Assembly: GCA_017619335.1 (NCBI GenBank)
Contig: JAFZSP010000071.1
Span: forward strand, 1-64,000
Origin: Bacteroidaceae bacterium
GTDB lineage: Bacteria > Bacteroidota > Bacteroidia > Bacteroidales > Bacteroidaceae
Direction of reading: 5' to 3'
Length of the DNA: 64,000 nucleotides
The notes beneath the pieces were generated by a model that saw only the letters and a program-made list of their open reading frames with translations, was not told the DNA's origin and ran no database searches. The position numbers and the translations under genes are program-made. Shown piece by piece: positions 43,882-54,008 of the stretch (within the stretch, counting starts at the first letter, position 1; every line of letters begins with the position of its first letter).

Positions 43882-44898
43882 ATGAAAGCATTACAGATTT
43901 CTGACACAAAACAACTTGATGTTATCGAGTTGGCGGCTCCCAAACCAGCTGTTGGCGAGGTGCTGCTGCACATCAATTATGTGGGCTTTTGCGGTTCCGA
44001 CCTTAACACGTTCCGCGGCCGCAACGCACTGGCCTTGAAGCCAGTTATCCCTGGTCATGAGATTAGCGCCACCGTGGAAAGGGTGGGAGAGGGCGTGCCA
44101 GCCAAGTTCCAACAGGGACAAGTGGTAACAGTGGACCCCTATACCGCTTGCGGCAACTGCCCCAGCTGTCGGCGTCGCCGCTTCAACGCCTGCCAGCACA
44201 ACGAGACGTTAGGGGTTCAGCGGCACGGGGCCATGCGCGAATTCATCTGTGTGCCCTGGCAGAAGGTGATTCCTGCCGAGGGCCTGGCAGCGCAGGATGT
44301 GGCACTGATAGAACCCATGAGTGTGGGCTTCCACGCTGTGGATCGCGGTCAGGTGACAGATGCAGACACCGTGCTGGTGATCGGTTGTGGCATGATTGGC
44401 GTGGGTGCCATTGTGCGGGCCAGCCTACGCGGAGCCACCGTCATCGCCATGGATTTGGATGATGAGAAACTGGCTCTGGCTCGCGAGCTCGGTGCTTCTG
44501 CCACCGTCAACAGCGGCAAGGATGATGTTCACGCCCGTCTGCAGGAACTGACCGATGGGGCTGGCCCTGATGTGGTGATTGAAGCCGTGGGTGCTGCCGT
44601 CACCTACGCCACAGCCGTCAACGAGGTGGCGTTCACCGGGCGCATCGTCTGCATCGGCTATGCTCCAACGGATGTGACACTGGCCACCAAGTTCTTCGTG
44701 CAGAAGGAACTCGACATCCGCGGTTCCCGCAATGCCCTGCCCGACGACTTCCGAGCCGTCATCCGTTACCTGCGCCGCGGCCAGTGCCCGACCGACCGCC
44801 TCATCTCCGGTACCGTAGCTCCCGAAGCTGCTGCAAAAGCCATGGCCGACTGGGATGCTGCCCCCGGCAAAATCTTCAGAATACTGGTGAAGTTTTAA
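43882..44898 (+). CDS. Zinc alcohol dehydrogenase, probable L-galactonate 5-dehydrogenase
   Basis: A 338-residue medium-chain dehydrogenase. The catalytic zinc motif is FCGSDLNTFRG ... GHEISATVE, the structural zinc cysteines are CGNCPSCRRRRFNAC, and the NAD loop is VIGCGMIGVGA. With tagaturonate reductase and altronate dehydratase following, it most likely oxidises L-galactonate to D-tagaturonate, as LgoD/YjjN does in E. coli. The stop codon TAA overlaps the next start (TAATG). Confidence 0.85.
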   Translation: MKALQISDTKQLDVIELAAPKPAVGEVLLHINYVGFCGSDLNTFRGRNALALKPVIPGHEISATVERVGEGVPAKFQQGQVVTVDPYTACGNCPSCRRRRFNACQHNETLGVQRHGAMREFICVPWQKVIPAEGLAAQDVALIEPMSVGFHAVDRGQVTDADTVLVIGCGMIGVGAIVRASLRGATVIAMDLDDEKLALARELGASATVNSGKDDVHARLQELTDGAGPDVVIEAVGAAVTYATAVNEVAFTGRIVCIGYAPTDVTLATKFFVQKELDIRGSRNALPDDFRAVIRYLRRGQCPTDRLISGTVAPEAAAKAMADWDAAPGKIFRILVKF

Positions 44899-46391
44899 TG
44901 AATATGCAACCCCTTAATTCCTCTACTGCCATTAAGGCACAGCGCCCAGAGCGCATCATACAATTTGGCGAAGGCAACTTCCTTCGTGCATTCATTGATT
45001 GGATTGTGTGGCAAATGGACCAGCGCACGGATTTCAACGCCTCCGTCGTGATCGTGCAGCCCATCGCCCAGGGAATGGCAGACCGCCTGCGGGCACAGGA
45101 CTGCCTCTACCACGTTAACCTGCAGGGACTTATTGACGGCCAACCCGTGAACTCCCTGGAACTCATAGACAGCGTCAGCCGCACCGTAAATCCCTATACG
45201 GACCATGCCGCCTTCCTGGCACTGGCCGAGCAGCCGGACATTCGCTTCGTCATTTCCAACACCACGGAGGCAGGTATCGCCTTCGACCCCGCTTGCCGAT
45301 TGGCTGATGCACCACCAGCTTCCTACCCCGCCAAGCTGACGCAGCTGCTCTACCACCGCTACTGTTCTTTCAAAGGTGACACCGCCAAGGGTCTTATTAT
45401 CATGCCCTGTGAACTCATCTTCCAAAACGGACATCACCTCGTGGATTGCATCCGTCGGTACATCGAGCTGTGGAAGGAGGACTTGGGCACTGATTATGAG
45501 GCTTTCCGCCAGTGGTTTGAGCAGGCGTGCTTCGTCTGCACAACCCTCGTTGACCGCATCGTCCCTGGCTTCCCCCGAAAAGATATTGACATGATTCAGC
45601 AGAAAGTGGGTTATGCAGATCAGATGGTGGTGCAGGCAGAGGCCTTCCATCTGTGGGTCATCGAGACTGCTCCCAACCTGTCGCTGGAACAGCTGGCCCG
45701 AGAGTTCCCTGCCGACAAGGCCGGGCTGCACGTGGTGCTCACCCACGACGAGTCGCCCTACCACGAACGTAAGGTGACGCTGCTCAATGGCCCCCACACC
45801 GTGCTCTCGCCCGTGGCTTTCCTGGCGGGGTTGAATATCGTGCGCGATGCCTGTCAGCATGAGGTGATAGGCCCCTTCATTCGCCGAGTGATGTTTGAGG
45901 AACTGCTGCCGACACTCAATCTGCCCGAGGACGAACTGCGCCGTTTTGCCGACGATGTGATGGAGCGATTCTGTAATCCCTTTGTGGATCATCAACTGAC
46001 GAGTATCATGCTCAACAGCCTTCCTAAGTTCCAGACGCGCGACCTGCCGGGCTTGATAACGTTCCTGGAGCGCAAGGGTACACTACCTCGTGGGATTGTC
46101 CTGGGACTGGCGGCCATCTGTGTTTATTATCGGGGCGGTCAGCGTGCTGATGGCACACCCATCCAGCCCAACGACGACCCGCGTATCATGCAGTTGCTCA
46201 CCGACTTGTGGGTAACGGGTGATGTTCGGAAAGTCGCAGAAGGCGTACTGGCTGCCCAAAACCTCATCTGGCACGAGCACGGCGACCTCAATGCCATTTC
46301 GGGTCTCACAGAACTCCTCACTGAAAGCATCCAAAACATTCTGGATCGCGGCATGATGGAAACGGTGAAGAATTTGATGAATCGCGATTGA
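44898..46391 (+). CDS. uxaB: Tagaturonate reductase
   Basis: Reduces D-tagaturonate to D-altronate with NADH. The ATG at 44898, overlapping the previous stop, gives 497 residues beginning MNMQPLNSSTAIKAQRPERI. The mannitol-dehydrogenase-type motifs are visible: RIIQFGEGNFLRAFIDWI for nucleotide binding, and FVCTTLVDRIVPGFP. The earlier in-frame start lies in the dehydrogenase gene and is rejected. Confidence 0.93.
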   Translation: MNMQPLNSSTAIKAQRPERIIQFGEGNFLRAFIDWIVWQMDQRTDFNASVVIVQPIAQGMADRLRAQDCLYHVNLQGLIDGQPVNSLELIDSVSRTVNPYTDHAAFLALAEQPDIRFVISNTTEAGIAFDPACRLADAPPASYPAKLTQLLYHRYCSFKGDTAKGLIIMPCELIFQNGHHLVDCIRRYIELWKEDLGTDYEAFRQWFEQACFVCTTLVDRIVPGFPRKDIDMIQQKVGYADQMVVQAEAFHLWVIETAPNLSLEQLAREFPADKAGLHVVLTHDESPYHERKVTLLNGPHTVLSPVAFLAGLNIVRDACQHEVIGPFIRRVMFEELLPTLNLPEDELRRFADDVMERFCNPFVDHQLTSIMLNSLPKFQTRDLPGLITFLERKGTLPRGIVLGLAAICVYYRGGQRADGTPIQPNDDPRIMQLLTDLWVTGDVRKVAEGVLAAQNLIWHEHGDLNAISGLTELLTESIQNILDRGMMETVKNLMNRD

Positions 46392-46394
46392 CGC

Positions 46395-47864
46395 ATGAAA
46401 GAGTTCCTGCAAATCAACCCCGCCGACACAGTGGCTGTGGCCCTGAAAGATCTGCCCGGTGTCTCTGCTGGTCACAAGTTCGCACTTCGGGATATTGCTG
46501 AGGGCGAGGATATTATCAAATATGGCAATCCCATTGGTCACGCCACACGACCCATCGCAAAAGGTGAGTTGGTGAATCATAATAATATCGCCACGAACCT
46601 CAGCGGGACGTTGGATTATAGCGGGATTGAAGCGGCGCCCCCTGCGGGTGTCGAACGGAAAGAGGCCCCTCTCACATTTTGGGGCTATCCCCGTTCCGAC
46701 GGTCAAGTGGGCATCCGCAATGACATTTGGGTGATTCCCACCGTTGGTTGCGTGAATGGCATCTGCCGTCAAATCGTAGAGCAAGCCACTCCCCTCCCTT
46801 CACGGGAGAGGTCGGGGGTGGGTCTTTTATACTTTCCCCACAACTATGGCTGTTCCCAGCTTGGTGAAGACCACGAGAACACACGTAAGGTGCTCCGCGA
46901 CATGGCGTTGCATCCAAATGCAGGTGGCGTCCTGATTGTGGGTCTCGGCTGTGAAAACAACCAGCCTCGCGAGTTTGAGAAGCTGCTGGGTGATTATGAC
47001 CGTCAGCGCATCCGCTTCCTCATCTCTCAGGAAGTGGAGGGCGATGAGGTGGAAGCCGGCGTAGCCATCGTCAAGGAACTTTACGCGCAGGCGCAGACCT
47101 GCGAGCGCGTGCCCGTACCTTTATCTCATCTGCGTGTGGGCCTGAAATGTGGCGGCTCCGACGGTTTCTCAGGTATTACAGCCAACCCGCTTCTTGGAGC
47201 GTTCTCAGACTGGCTCTGTGCCCAGGGCGGCAGCACCATCCTGACCGAAGTGCCTGAAATGTTTGGGGCTGAACACCTGCTCATGCGTCGTGCCGTCTCT
47301 GATGAAGTGCTCCAAGACACCATTCGTCTCATCAACGACTTCAAGGAATACTACCTCAGCCACGGGCAGCCTGTGGGTGAGAATCCCTCCCCCGGTAATA
47401 AAGCCGGTGGCATCTCAACCCTCGAAGAGAAAGCGCTCGGCTGTACCCAGAAGAGCGGCATGTCTCCTGTGATGGGGGTGCTGAAGTACGGAGAGAGGCT
47501 GGCCGCCCTTGAACCACAGGTTGGGGGCCTCCACCTTCTTTCTGCCCCCGGCAACGATCTCGTCGCCAGCACGGCGCTCGCGGCTGCAGGCTGTCAGCTC
47601 GTCCTCTTCACCACGGGACGCGGCACGCCATTCTCCACTTTTGTGCCCACGCTGAAGGTCAGCACCAACAGTGACCTTGCACGTCGCAAGCCACAGTGGA
47701 TAGACTTTGATGCTGGTGTTCTCCTGGAGGATGTTCCCATGGACGAATTGCTGCACCGCTTTTCTGGTTTTGTCATGGATGTGGCCTCCGGTCGCATCCG
47801 CACCACTGCCGAGCAGCACGGCAACGCCGAGTTTGCAATCTTCAAAACAGGGGTTACACTTTGA
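46395..47864 (+). CDS. uxaA: Altronate dehydratase
   Basis: Converts D-altronate to 2-keto-3-deoxygluconate, with iron or manganese. The 489-residue product carries the N-terminal SAF-like domain (about 1-75) and the large domain with DGQVGIRNDIWVIPTVGCVN, YGCSQLGEDHENT, GLKCGGSDGFSGI and SGFVMDVASGR. Residues about 131-144 (TPLPSRERSGVGL) interrupt the conserved VNGICRQIVEQA ... FPHNYGCSQ join. They are encoded by a GC-rich palindrome at 46787-46829. The terminator hairpin begins within its last codons. Confidence 0.94.
   Translation: MKEFLQINPADTVAVALKDLPGVSAGHKFALRDIAEGEDIIKYGNPIGHATRPIAKGELVNHNNIATNLSGTLDYSGIEAAPPAGVERKEAPLTFWGYPRSDGQVGIRNDIWVIPTVGCVNGICRQIVEQATPLPSRERSGVGLLYFPHNYGCSQLGEDHENTRKVLRDMALHPNAGGVLIVGLGCENNQPREFEKLLGDYDRQRIRFLISQEVEGDEVEAGVAIVKELYAQAQTCERVPVPLSHLRVGLKCGGSDGFSGITANPLLGAFSDWLCAQGGSTILTEVPEMFGAEHLLMRRAVSDEVLQDTIRLINDFKEYYLSHGQPVGENPSPGNKAGGISTLEEKALGCTQKSGMSPVMGVLKYGERLAALEPQVGGLHLLSAPGNDLVASTALAAAGCQLVLFTTGRGTPFSTFVPTLKVSTNSDLARRKPQWIDFDAGVLLEDVPMDELLHRFSGFVMDVASGRIRTTAEQHGNAEFAIFKTGVTL
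46787..46829. repeat. In-frame GC-rich palindrome inside uxaA
   Basis: CACTCCCCTCCC on the left and GGTCGGGGGTGGG on the right pair imperfectly around CTCCC...GGGAG with a TTCAC loop. It is translated as a 13-14 residue Pro/Arg/Gly insert, keeping the frame. Related to the gcvT and gcvPB inserts only in style, not in exact sequence. Confidence 0.6.
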
Positions 47865-47886
47865 AGCGTGTCACGGTGTAACCCCT
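47849..47886. terminator. Bidirectional terminator between uxaA and pepT
   Basis: AGGGGTTACAC (47849-47859) pairs perfectly with GTGTAACCCCT (47876-47886), followed by TTCT. The left arm overlaps the last codons of uxaA. It separates two converging genes. Confidence 0.75.
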
Positions 47887-47907
47887 TTCTAATCTTCTTC
47901 TTGTGAT

Positions 47908-49140
47908 TTATTCTGCCACAATCTGACAGATGTTCACCACCGTCTGCATGGCTTTCTGCATGGACTGGATGGGAACAAACTCGTGACGGCCGTGGAAGTT
48001 CAGGCCGCCGGCAAAAATGTTGGGGCAGGGCAGACCTTTGAAGGACAGCTGAGCACCATCTGTTCCGCCACGAATGGCCTTTATGTGACAGGGCACCCCT
48101 GTCTGTTCTATGGCTCGTCGGGCGATGTCAATGATATGCTCTTTTCCTTCCAGCTGCTGGCGCATGTTGTAATATTGGTCGCGGATGTCGGCGTGCACAA
48201 TATCTTTTCCGTAACGTTCCTCGAAGACGGCCACCAGGTCTGCCACGAAATCTTTACGTTGTTCAAAACGCTGGCGGTCGTGGTCACGGATGATGTAGCT
48301 CAGCGTGGCTTCTTCCACCGTGGCTTTGATGCCTGTGAGGTGGTAGAATCCCTCGTAGCCTTCGGTCTTCTCGGGTACTTCGTCGGCAGGCATCGCCTGA
48401 GCAAATTCGGCAGCGATGATGGCAGCATTGCGCATCTTGTCTTTGGCGTAACCCGGGTGAACATTGAGTCCTCTGATACGGATGGTGGCGCTGGCGGCAT
48501 TGAAGTTCTCGTACTCCAACTCGCCCACTTCTGAACCGTCCATCGTGTAGGCCCATTCGGCGCCAAACTTCTCAACATCAAACAGATGTGCACCTCTGCC
48601 AATCTCCTCGTCGGGGTTGAAGGCGATGCTGACACGTCCGTGCGGAATCTCGGGATGTTCCATCAGGTAGGCCATTGCCTCCACGATTTCTGCAATTCCC
48701 GCTTTATCATCTGCACCGAGCAGCGTGTGGCCGTCTGTAACAATGAGGTCTTCCCCCACGTGGTCCAGCATTTCCGGGAACATACGAGGGCTGTTGACGA
48801 TGCCCTCTGCCTCGTCCAAAACGATGTCTTCACCGTCATAGTTAGTGACGATTCGCGGTTTGATGTCTGCACCGGAGCAGTCGGGGCTGGTGTCATAATG
48901 GGCTATGAATCCTATGGTTGGGACTTCTGCGGGAACGTTGGAAGGCAGGGTCGCATAGATATAACCCTGCTCGTCCATTGTCACGTCTTCCAGCCCCATC
49001 TCTTCCAGCGAGTCTGCCAGATGACGGGCAAAGATTAACTGTTTTGGGGTACTCGGACAGCCCTCGGCCTCTTCAGAAGACTGGGTATCAAAACTGACGT
49101 AGTCGAGGAACCTCTCTATGAGTCTTTCCATAACGCTCAT
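47908..49140 (-). CDS. pepT: Peptidase T (tripeptide aminopeptidase)
   Basis: Removes the N-terminal residue from tripeptides in the cytoplasm. The 410-residue M20-family product has the zinc ligands in [23 protein letters not shown] and [11 protein letters not shown], plus the closing HGRHEFVPI. The ATG at 49140 or three codons later may be used. It lies one base after the ROK kinase stop. Confidence 0.95.
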   Translation of the reverse strand: MSVMERLIERFLDYVSFDTQSSEEAEGCPSTPKQLIFARHLADSLEEMGLEDVTMDEQGYIYATLPSNVPAEVPTIGFIAHYDTSPDCSGADIKPRIVTNYDGEDIVLDEAEGIVNSPRMFPEMLDHVGEDLIVTDGHTLLGADDKAGIAEIVEAMAYLMEHPEIPHGRVSIAFNPDEEIGRGAHLFDVEKFGAEWAYTMDGSEVGELEYENFNAASATIRIRGLNVHPGYAKDKMRNAAIIAAEFAQAMPADEVPEKTEGYEGFYHLTGIKATVEEATLSYIIRDHDRQRFEQRKDFVADLVAVFEERYGKDIVHADIRDQYYNMRQQLEGKEHIIDIARRAIEQTGVPCHIKAIRGGTDGAQLSFKGLPCPNIFAGGLNFHGRHEFVPIQSMQKAMQTVVNICQIVAE

Positions 49141-49141
49141 C

Positions 49142-50101
49142 TCATTTCACTTCCCATCCCAGTGCGCTGGCACCCAGAACAGCAGCTCCGGCACCGTCGA
49201 GTTCGCTCACGAGGAACTTGGCTTTGTCCTTGAAGATTCGTAGGACTGTGGCATCGTAGGCGCGCTTGATGGGATCCATAATGAGGTCACCGGCCTTGGT
49301 GAGACCGCCGAAGAAGACGAATGCCTCGGGGCTGCTGAAGGCTGCGAAGTTGGCACAAGCCTCGCCCAGAATGCGTCCCGTCTCTTCGAAGATTTCTTTG
49401 GCCACCTCGTCGCCCTTGCCGGCAGCGATGGCAACGTCCTTGGACTCTATCTTGTCCAATGGAATATCGCGCAGAAGTGTGGGCTTGTCTGTCTTCTCAA
49501 TGATTTCGCGGGCAGTGCGAGCCACACCGGTGGCGGAGCAATATGTTTCCAGGCAACCCTTGCGACCGCAACCGCACTGCCGTCCGTTTCTATCCACAAT
49601 CACGTGTCCCAGCTCGCCGGCAAAACCGTCACAGCCATAGACCAGCTGTCCGTTGATAACGATACCGCTTCCCACGCCAGTTCCTAAGGTAATCATGATG
49701 AAATTTTGCATACCCTTGGCCACGCCGTACTGCATTTCGCCGATGGCGGCTGCATTGGCGTCATTGGTGAGGCGCACGGGGATGCCCAGGCGCTCGTGGA
49801 ACATCTGTGCAAGGGGAATCTTACCCTTCCAGGGGAGGTTAGGCGCGAATTCGATGCTTCCGCTGTAGTAGTTGCCGTTGGGGGCACCGATGCCCATTGC
49901 GTGAATCTTCTCGATGCCGCCCACCTGCTCGATGATTGGCTTCAGCGCTTCCACGCAATCGTCCACATATTGGTTGGCGTCGCCGTGACCGGCGGTCTTC
50001 ACGCGTGTGGAAGCAACGATGTTAGCGTTCTGGTCAACAATACCGAATTCAGAGTTGGTGCCTCCGAGGTCGAGGCCAATCACATAAGGTTTCTTTTCCA
50101 T
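49142..50101 (-). CDS. ROK-family glucokinase-like sugar kinase
   Basis: A 319-residue kinase. ATP loop [14 protein letters not shown], the catalytic Asp in [13 protein letters not shown], a second phosphate loop [10 protein letters not shown] and the ROK zinc motif [13 protein letters not shown] are all present. The likely substrate is glucose, but other hexoses or N-acetyl sugars cannot be excluded. A -7 element is at 50157-50164. Confidence 0.9.
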   Translation of the reverse strand: MEKKPYVIGLDLGGTNSEFGIVDQNANIVASTRVKTAGHGDANQYVDDCVEALKPIIEQVGGIEKIHAMGIGAPNGNYYSGSIEFAPNLPWKGKIPLAQMFHERLGIPVRLTNDANAAAIGEMQYGVAKGMQNFIMITLGTGVGSGIVINGQLVYGCDGFAGELGHVIVDRNGRQCGCGRKGCLETYCSATGVARTAREIIEKTDKPTLLRDIPLDKIESKDVAIAAGKGDEVAKEIFEETGRILGEACANFAAFSSPEAFVFFGGLTKAGDLIMDPIKRAYDATVLRIFKDKAKFLVSELDGAGAAVLGASALGWEVK

Positions 50102-50156
50102 GATGTTTTTTTATTGTTTAAAAGGATTTATGGGTTGATTTATCATTTTCAAGCGC

Positions 50157-50164
50157 CAAAGATA
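50157..50164 (-). promoter_or_regulatory. -7 element of the ROK kinase/pepT pair
   Basis: TATCTTTG on the minus strand, 55 bases before the kinase start codon. The -33 element is weak (TTCG at roughly the right distance). Confidence 0.4.
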
Positions 50165-50286
50165 GGTAAAGTTTCGTTATCGGCGAAGAAAACAGAGAAA
50201 AAAATGCTATTTCGTGTGCAAAGTTGAGCTTTTCTGCCAAAATCTTTCGTTATTTCACAGAAAAATGCGAACTTTGCAGCCTAATT

Positions 50287-50940
50287 ATGTGGTTTGAGCA
50301 TATAACCATAATAGATTTGACGGTGAAAGGTCTCATTGTTGGTATCGTGGCCAGCGCTCCCATGGGGCCCGTTGGTGTGTTGTGTATTCAGCGAACCCTT
50401 AACAAGGGACGCGATTATGGTCTGGTCACAGGCTTGGGTGCCGCGCTGAGTGACATTATCTATGCGCTCATCACCGGTTTCGGCATGAGCTTCGTCTTGG
50501 AGTTCATTGAGCAGCCGCGGACCATGTATGTCTTGCAGTTGGCAGGTTCGGTGTTGCTCTTCGGTTTCGGGTGGTACACGTTTCACTCCAAACCCCATCT
50601 GCGCCCGCCTTCCAAGAAGAAGGGCACGCTGGCCCAGAACTTCTTGACAGGCTTTGTCGTCACCATCAGCAATCCTCTGATTATCTTCCTTTTCTTGGCA
50701 CTTTTCGCCCGTTTCACCTTCGTGGTGCCTGAGCATGTGGGACAGCAGGCTTTGGGTTATCTGAGCATCTTCTTGGGCGCCCTACTTTGGTGGTGCGGAC
50801 TGACGTATGTGGTGGATAAACTCCGTACGACTTTTGACCTCGCCCGTATCGGACTAATCAACCGTCTGATTGGTTCCATCGTGATGGTGGTCTCAGTGCT
50901 GGGACTCTTTTCTACACTCTTAGGTCTCACTCTTTACTAA
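50287..50940 (+). CDS. LysE-family transporter
   Basis: The ATG at 50287 gives 217 residues; the longer frame starts upstream of a likely -7 region and is not credible. Six hydrophobic segments and the LysE/RhtB-type text GIVASAPMGPVGVLCIQRTL and FVVTISNPLIIFLF identify an amino-acid or metabolite exporter. A lysine-rich cytoplasmic loop (PPSKKKG) is present. It is immediately followed by the DUF4924 gene. Substrate unknown. Confidence 0.85.
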   Translation: MWFEHITIIDLTVKGLIVGIVASAPMGPVGVLCIQRTLNKGRDYGLVTGLGAALSDIIYALITGFGMSFVLEFIEQPRTMYVLQLAGSVLLFGFGWYTFHSKPHLRPPSKKKGTLAQNFLTGFVVTISNPLIIFLFLALFARFTFVVPEHVGQQALGYLSIFLGALLWWCGLTYVVDKLRTTFDLARIGLINRLIGSIVMVVSVLGLFSTLLGLTLY

Positions 50941-51483
50941 ATGAAAATTGCAAAACACCTGAAGGACTCCAACATTTGTGAGTACCTCTTATATATGTGG
51001 CAGCTGGAAGACACTCTTCGGGCTTACGGCTGTGATGCAGAGCGTCTGCGGGATGAATATGTCGCCCGGTTTGACTATTCCCAGACCGACCGACAGACCG
51101 AGTCACAGTGGCTCGCGGCACTCTGCCAGATGATGCGAGAGGAAGGTAAAACTCACAGCGGGCACCTGCAGATGAACCAGGGCACTCTCTCTCTGCTCAC
51201 CGACCTGCATTTGACCCTGCTCCAGAGCTCCAAGCACCCCTTCTACTCTGCGGCCTATTACAAGGCACTCCCATTTATCGTGGAACTGCGATCGCGCAAC
51301 GGACACCTGGATGTGCCAGAGTTGGAGAACTGCTTTGAATTGCTCTACGGAACCATGCTCCTGCGCCTCCAGAAGAAGCCGATTTCCAAGGAGACAATGG
51401 AAGCCATCACGCCTGTATCCCATCTGCTCGCCCTGCTTGCAGATGCATGGCGAAAGGAGAAAGCCGGGGAGCTGGAGATTTGA
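50941..51483 (+). CDS. DUF4924-family protein
   Basis: A 180-residue, mostly helical cytoplasmic protein whose first codon directly follows the previous stop. MKIAKHLKDSNICEYLLYMWQLEDTLRAY at the start and MKEEGK-like MMREEGKTHSGHLQ in the middle match my memory of DUF4924, a Bacteroidota-specific family without known function. Coupling to a LysE-type exporter and rfbD is typical of core housekeeping neighbourhoods. Confidence 0.75.
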   Translation: MKIAKHLKDSNICEYLLYMWQLEDTLRAYGCDAERLRDEYVARFDYSQTDRQTESQWLAALCQMMREEGKTHSGHLQMNQGTLSLLTDLHLTLLQSSKHPFYSAAYYKALPFIVELRSRNGHLDVPELENCFELLYGTMLLRLQKKPISKETMEAITPVSHLLALLADAWRKEKAGELEI

Positions 51484-51506
51484 TAGACAGTTGTGAATTG
51501 TGAATC

Positions 51507-52406
51507 ATGAATTCTGCATTAAACATATTAGTCACAGGAGCTTGCGGGCAGTTGGGCAATGAGATGCAGCTACAAGCAGCCGCGAACTCACAGCACAGTT
51601 GGCACTTCACCGATGTCGCCACTGGTCGGGTGGACGGCGTATTCGCCGTCTCTCCCTTGGACATCACCGACCCCGCTGCCATCGATACCTTCGTGCAGCA
51701 AAAATCAATTGACATCATTGTGAACTGTGCTGCCTACACTGCTGTGGACCGTGCCGAGAGCGAGCCTGAGAAAGCCCACCTACTGAACGCCACCGCCCCT
51801 GGTTACTTGGCCGCTGCTGTGCAGCGTCGCTGTGGGCACCTCATTCAGATTTCCACAGATTACGTCTTTGACGGTACCGCTCACATTCCTTATACCGAAG
51901 ACTGCCCCACATGCCCTGCCTCTGTCTATGGACTCACGAAACTCGCTGGTGAAGAGGCTGTTGTAACGGCTAATCCCTCTGCAATGATTATTCGCACGGC
52001 CTGGCTCTACAGCCGTTTCGGCAACAACTTTATGAAGACGATGTTGCGCTTAGGACGTGAGAAGGATACCCTCGGTGTCATCTTTGACCAAATCGGCACT
52101 CCCACCTACGCCCGTGACTTGGCCGCCGCCATCATGACCGCCATCAACAGTGGCATCCAACCCGGCACCTATCACTTTTCTGACGAGGGCGTCTGCTCCT
52201 GGTTTGACTTCACACTTGCCATTCACCGGATGGCCGGTATCAACACCTGCCGAGTGCGCCCCCTGCACACTGCCGAGTACCCCACGCCCGCTGCCCGTCC
52301 GCATTACAGCGTGCTGGACAAGAGCAAGATAAAGGCGACCTACCACCTGGAAATACCACATTGGGAAACCAGCCTTCAAGCCTGTTTAAAAGAATTCTTA
52401 CTTTAA
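51507..52406 (+). CDS. rfbD: dTDP-4-dehydrorhamnose reductase
   Basis: Last step of dTDP-L-rhamnose synthesis. The 299-residue short-chain fold has the Rossmann loop GACGQLGNEM and the catalytic YxxxK in YGLTKLAGEE. NCAAYTAVDRAESE and ISTDYVFDG are also typical. The other rfb genes are not in the window. A TGAATTGTGAATCATGAATT repeat precedes the start codon. Confidence 0.93.
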   Translation: MNSALNILVTGACGQLGNEMQLQAAANSQHSWHFTDVATGRVDGVFAVSPLDITDPAAIDTFVQQKSIDIIVNCAAYTAVDRAESEPEKAHLLNATAPGYLAAAVQRRCGHLIQISTDYVFDGTAHIPYTEDCPTCPASVYGLTKLAGEEAVVTANPSAMIIRTAWLYSRFGNNFMKTMLRLGREKDTLGVIFDQIGTPTYARDLAAAIMTAINSGIQPGTYHFSDEGVCSWFDFTLAIHRMAGINTCRVRPLHTAEYPTPAARPHYSVLDKSKIKATYHLEIPHWETSLQACLKEFLL

Positions 52407-52418
52407 ATACACACACCC

Positions 52419-54008
52419 TTGAACCCAGAAATAGAACGCAGGCGAACATTCGCCATCATATCCCACCCGGACGCCGGTAAAACCACCTTGACCGAGAAAC
52501 TGCTGCTCTTTGGCGGTCAGATTCAGGTGGCTGGTGCCGTGAAGAGCAATAAAATCCGCAAGACTGCCACCTCCGACTGGATGGAAATAGAGAAGCAACG
52601 CGGCATCTCTGTGACCACCTCTGTCATGGAATTTGACTATGAGCCCTCGGGGGATGCTGAGGCGGCCTATAAAGTGAACATCCTCGACACCCCTGGTCAT
52701 CAGGACTTTGCCGAGGACACCTTCCGCACGCTGACCGCTGTAGATTCTGCCATCATCGTCATTGACGGTGCCAAAGGCGTGGAGACACAGACCCGTAAGT
52801 TGATGACAGTCTGTCGCATGCGCAAGACGCCCGTCATAGTCTTCGTGAACAAGATGGACCGTGAGGGTAAAGACCCCTTTGACCTCTTGGACGAGTTGGA
52901 AGAGGAACTGCAGATCAAGGTGCGTCCGCTATCGTGGCCCATCAATCAGGGTCAGCGCTTCAAGGGCGTCTATAACATTTACGAGCAGAACCTGAACCTT
53001 TTTACCCCTGATAAACAGCGCGTCACGGAAAAAGTCATCGTGGAGCTGAATTCGGCAGAGCTGGAGAAGATGGTGGGTGAAGATGATGCCCAGAAACTGC
53101 GCGACGACCTGGAAATTATCGAAGGCGTCTATCCCGAGTTTGATAGGCTGACCTATCTGAACGCCGAGGTGGCTCCAGTCTTCTTCGGTTCTGCCCTCAA
53201 TAATTTCGGTGTCAAGGAGTTGTTGGACTGCTTTGTGGAGATTGCTCCATCGCCGCGTCCCACCAAAGCCGAAGAACGTGACGTGCAGCCCGAGGAACCC
53301 AAGTTCACGGGTTTCATCTTCAAAATAACGGCTAATATCGATCCCAACCATCGTTCTTGTATAGCCTTCTGCAAGGTCTGTTCCGGCAAGTTCATACGCA
53401 ACGCACCCTATCTGCATGTGCGTCAGGGGAAAACGGTTCGTTTCTCTTCTCCCACACAATTCATGGCGCAGCGAAAGAGCACCATCGATGAGGCTTGGCC
53501 GGGTGATATCGTTGGTCTGCCAGACAACGGCATTTTCAAGATTGGTGACACGCTGACGGAGGGAGAACAGCTGCATTTCCGCGGTTTGCCCAGCTTCTCT
53601 CCGGAGATGTTCAAGTACATCGAGAACGCCGACCCGATGAAAACCAAGCAGTTGGAGAAAGGCATCACGCAGCTGATGGACGAGGGTGTGGCACAGTTGT
53701 TTATCAACCAGTTCAATGGGCGCAAACTCATAGGAACCGTGGGGCAGTTGCAGTTTGAAGTTATTCAGTATCGTCTTGAAAATGAGTATGGTGCCAAGTG
53801 CCGCTGGGAACCCGCCAGCTTGTACAAGGCGTGCTGGATAGAGAGTGATGATGTGGCGCAGTTGGAGACTTTCAAGAAGCGCAAGTACCAGTATATGGCT
53901 CGCGACCTGGAAGGCCGTGATGTGTTCCTTGCCGATTCTGCCTACGTCCTTTCGATGGCGCAGCAGGATTTCGAACATATTAAGTTCCACTTTACATCAG
54001 AATTTTAA
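52419..54008 (+). CDS. prfC: Peptide chain release factor 3
   Basis: The GTPase that removes RF1/RF2 from the ribosome after peptide release. The 529-residue product has G1 [10 protein letters not shown]3 DTPGHQDF and G4 NKMD. It must start with TTG at 52419: the only in-frame triplets upstream run directly into the rfbD stop, and no ATG is available, while the sequence from [17 protein letters not shown] is canonical. Its stop overlaps the next gene (TAATG). Confidence 0.95.
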   Translation: MNPEIERRRTFAIISHPDAGKTTLTEKLLLFGGQIQVAGAVKSNKIRKTATSDWMEIEKQRGISVTTSVMEFDYEPSGDAEAAYKVNILDTPGHQDFAEDTFRTLTAVDSAIIVIDGAKGVETQTRKLMTVCRMRKTPVIVFVNKMDREGKDPFDLLDELEEELQIKVRPLSWPINQGQRFKGVYNIYEQNLNLFTPDKQRVTEKVIVELNSAELEKMVGEDDAQKLRDDLEIIEGVYPEFDRLTYLNAEVAPVFFGSALNNFGVKELLDCFVEIAPSPRPTKAEERDVQPEEPKFTGFIFKITANIDPNHRSCIAFCKVCSGKFIRNAPYLHVRQGKTVRFSSPTQFMAQRKSTIDEAWPGDIVGLPDNGIFKIGDTLTEGEQLHFRGLPSFSPEMFKYIENADPMKTKQLEKGITQLMDEGVAQLFINQFNGRKLIGTVGQLQFEVIQYRLENEYGAKCRWEPASLYKACWIESDDVAQLETFKKRKYQYMARDLEGRDVFLADSAYVLSMAQQDFEHIKFHFTSEF

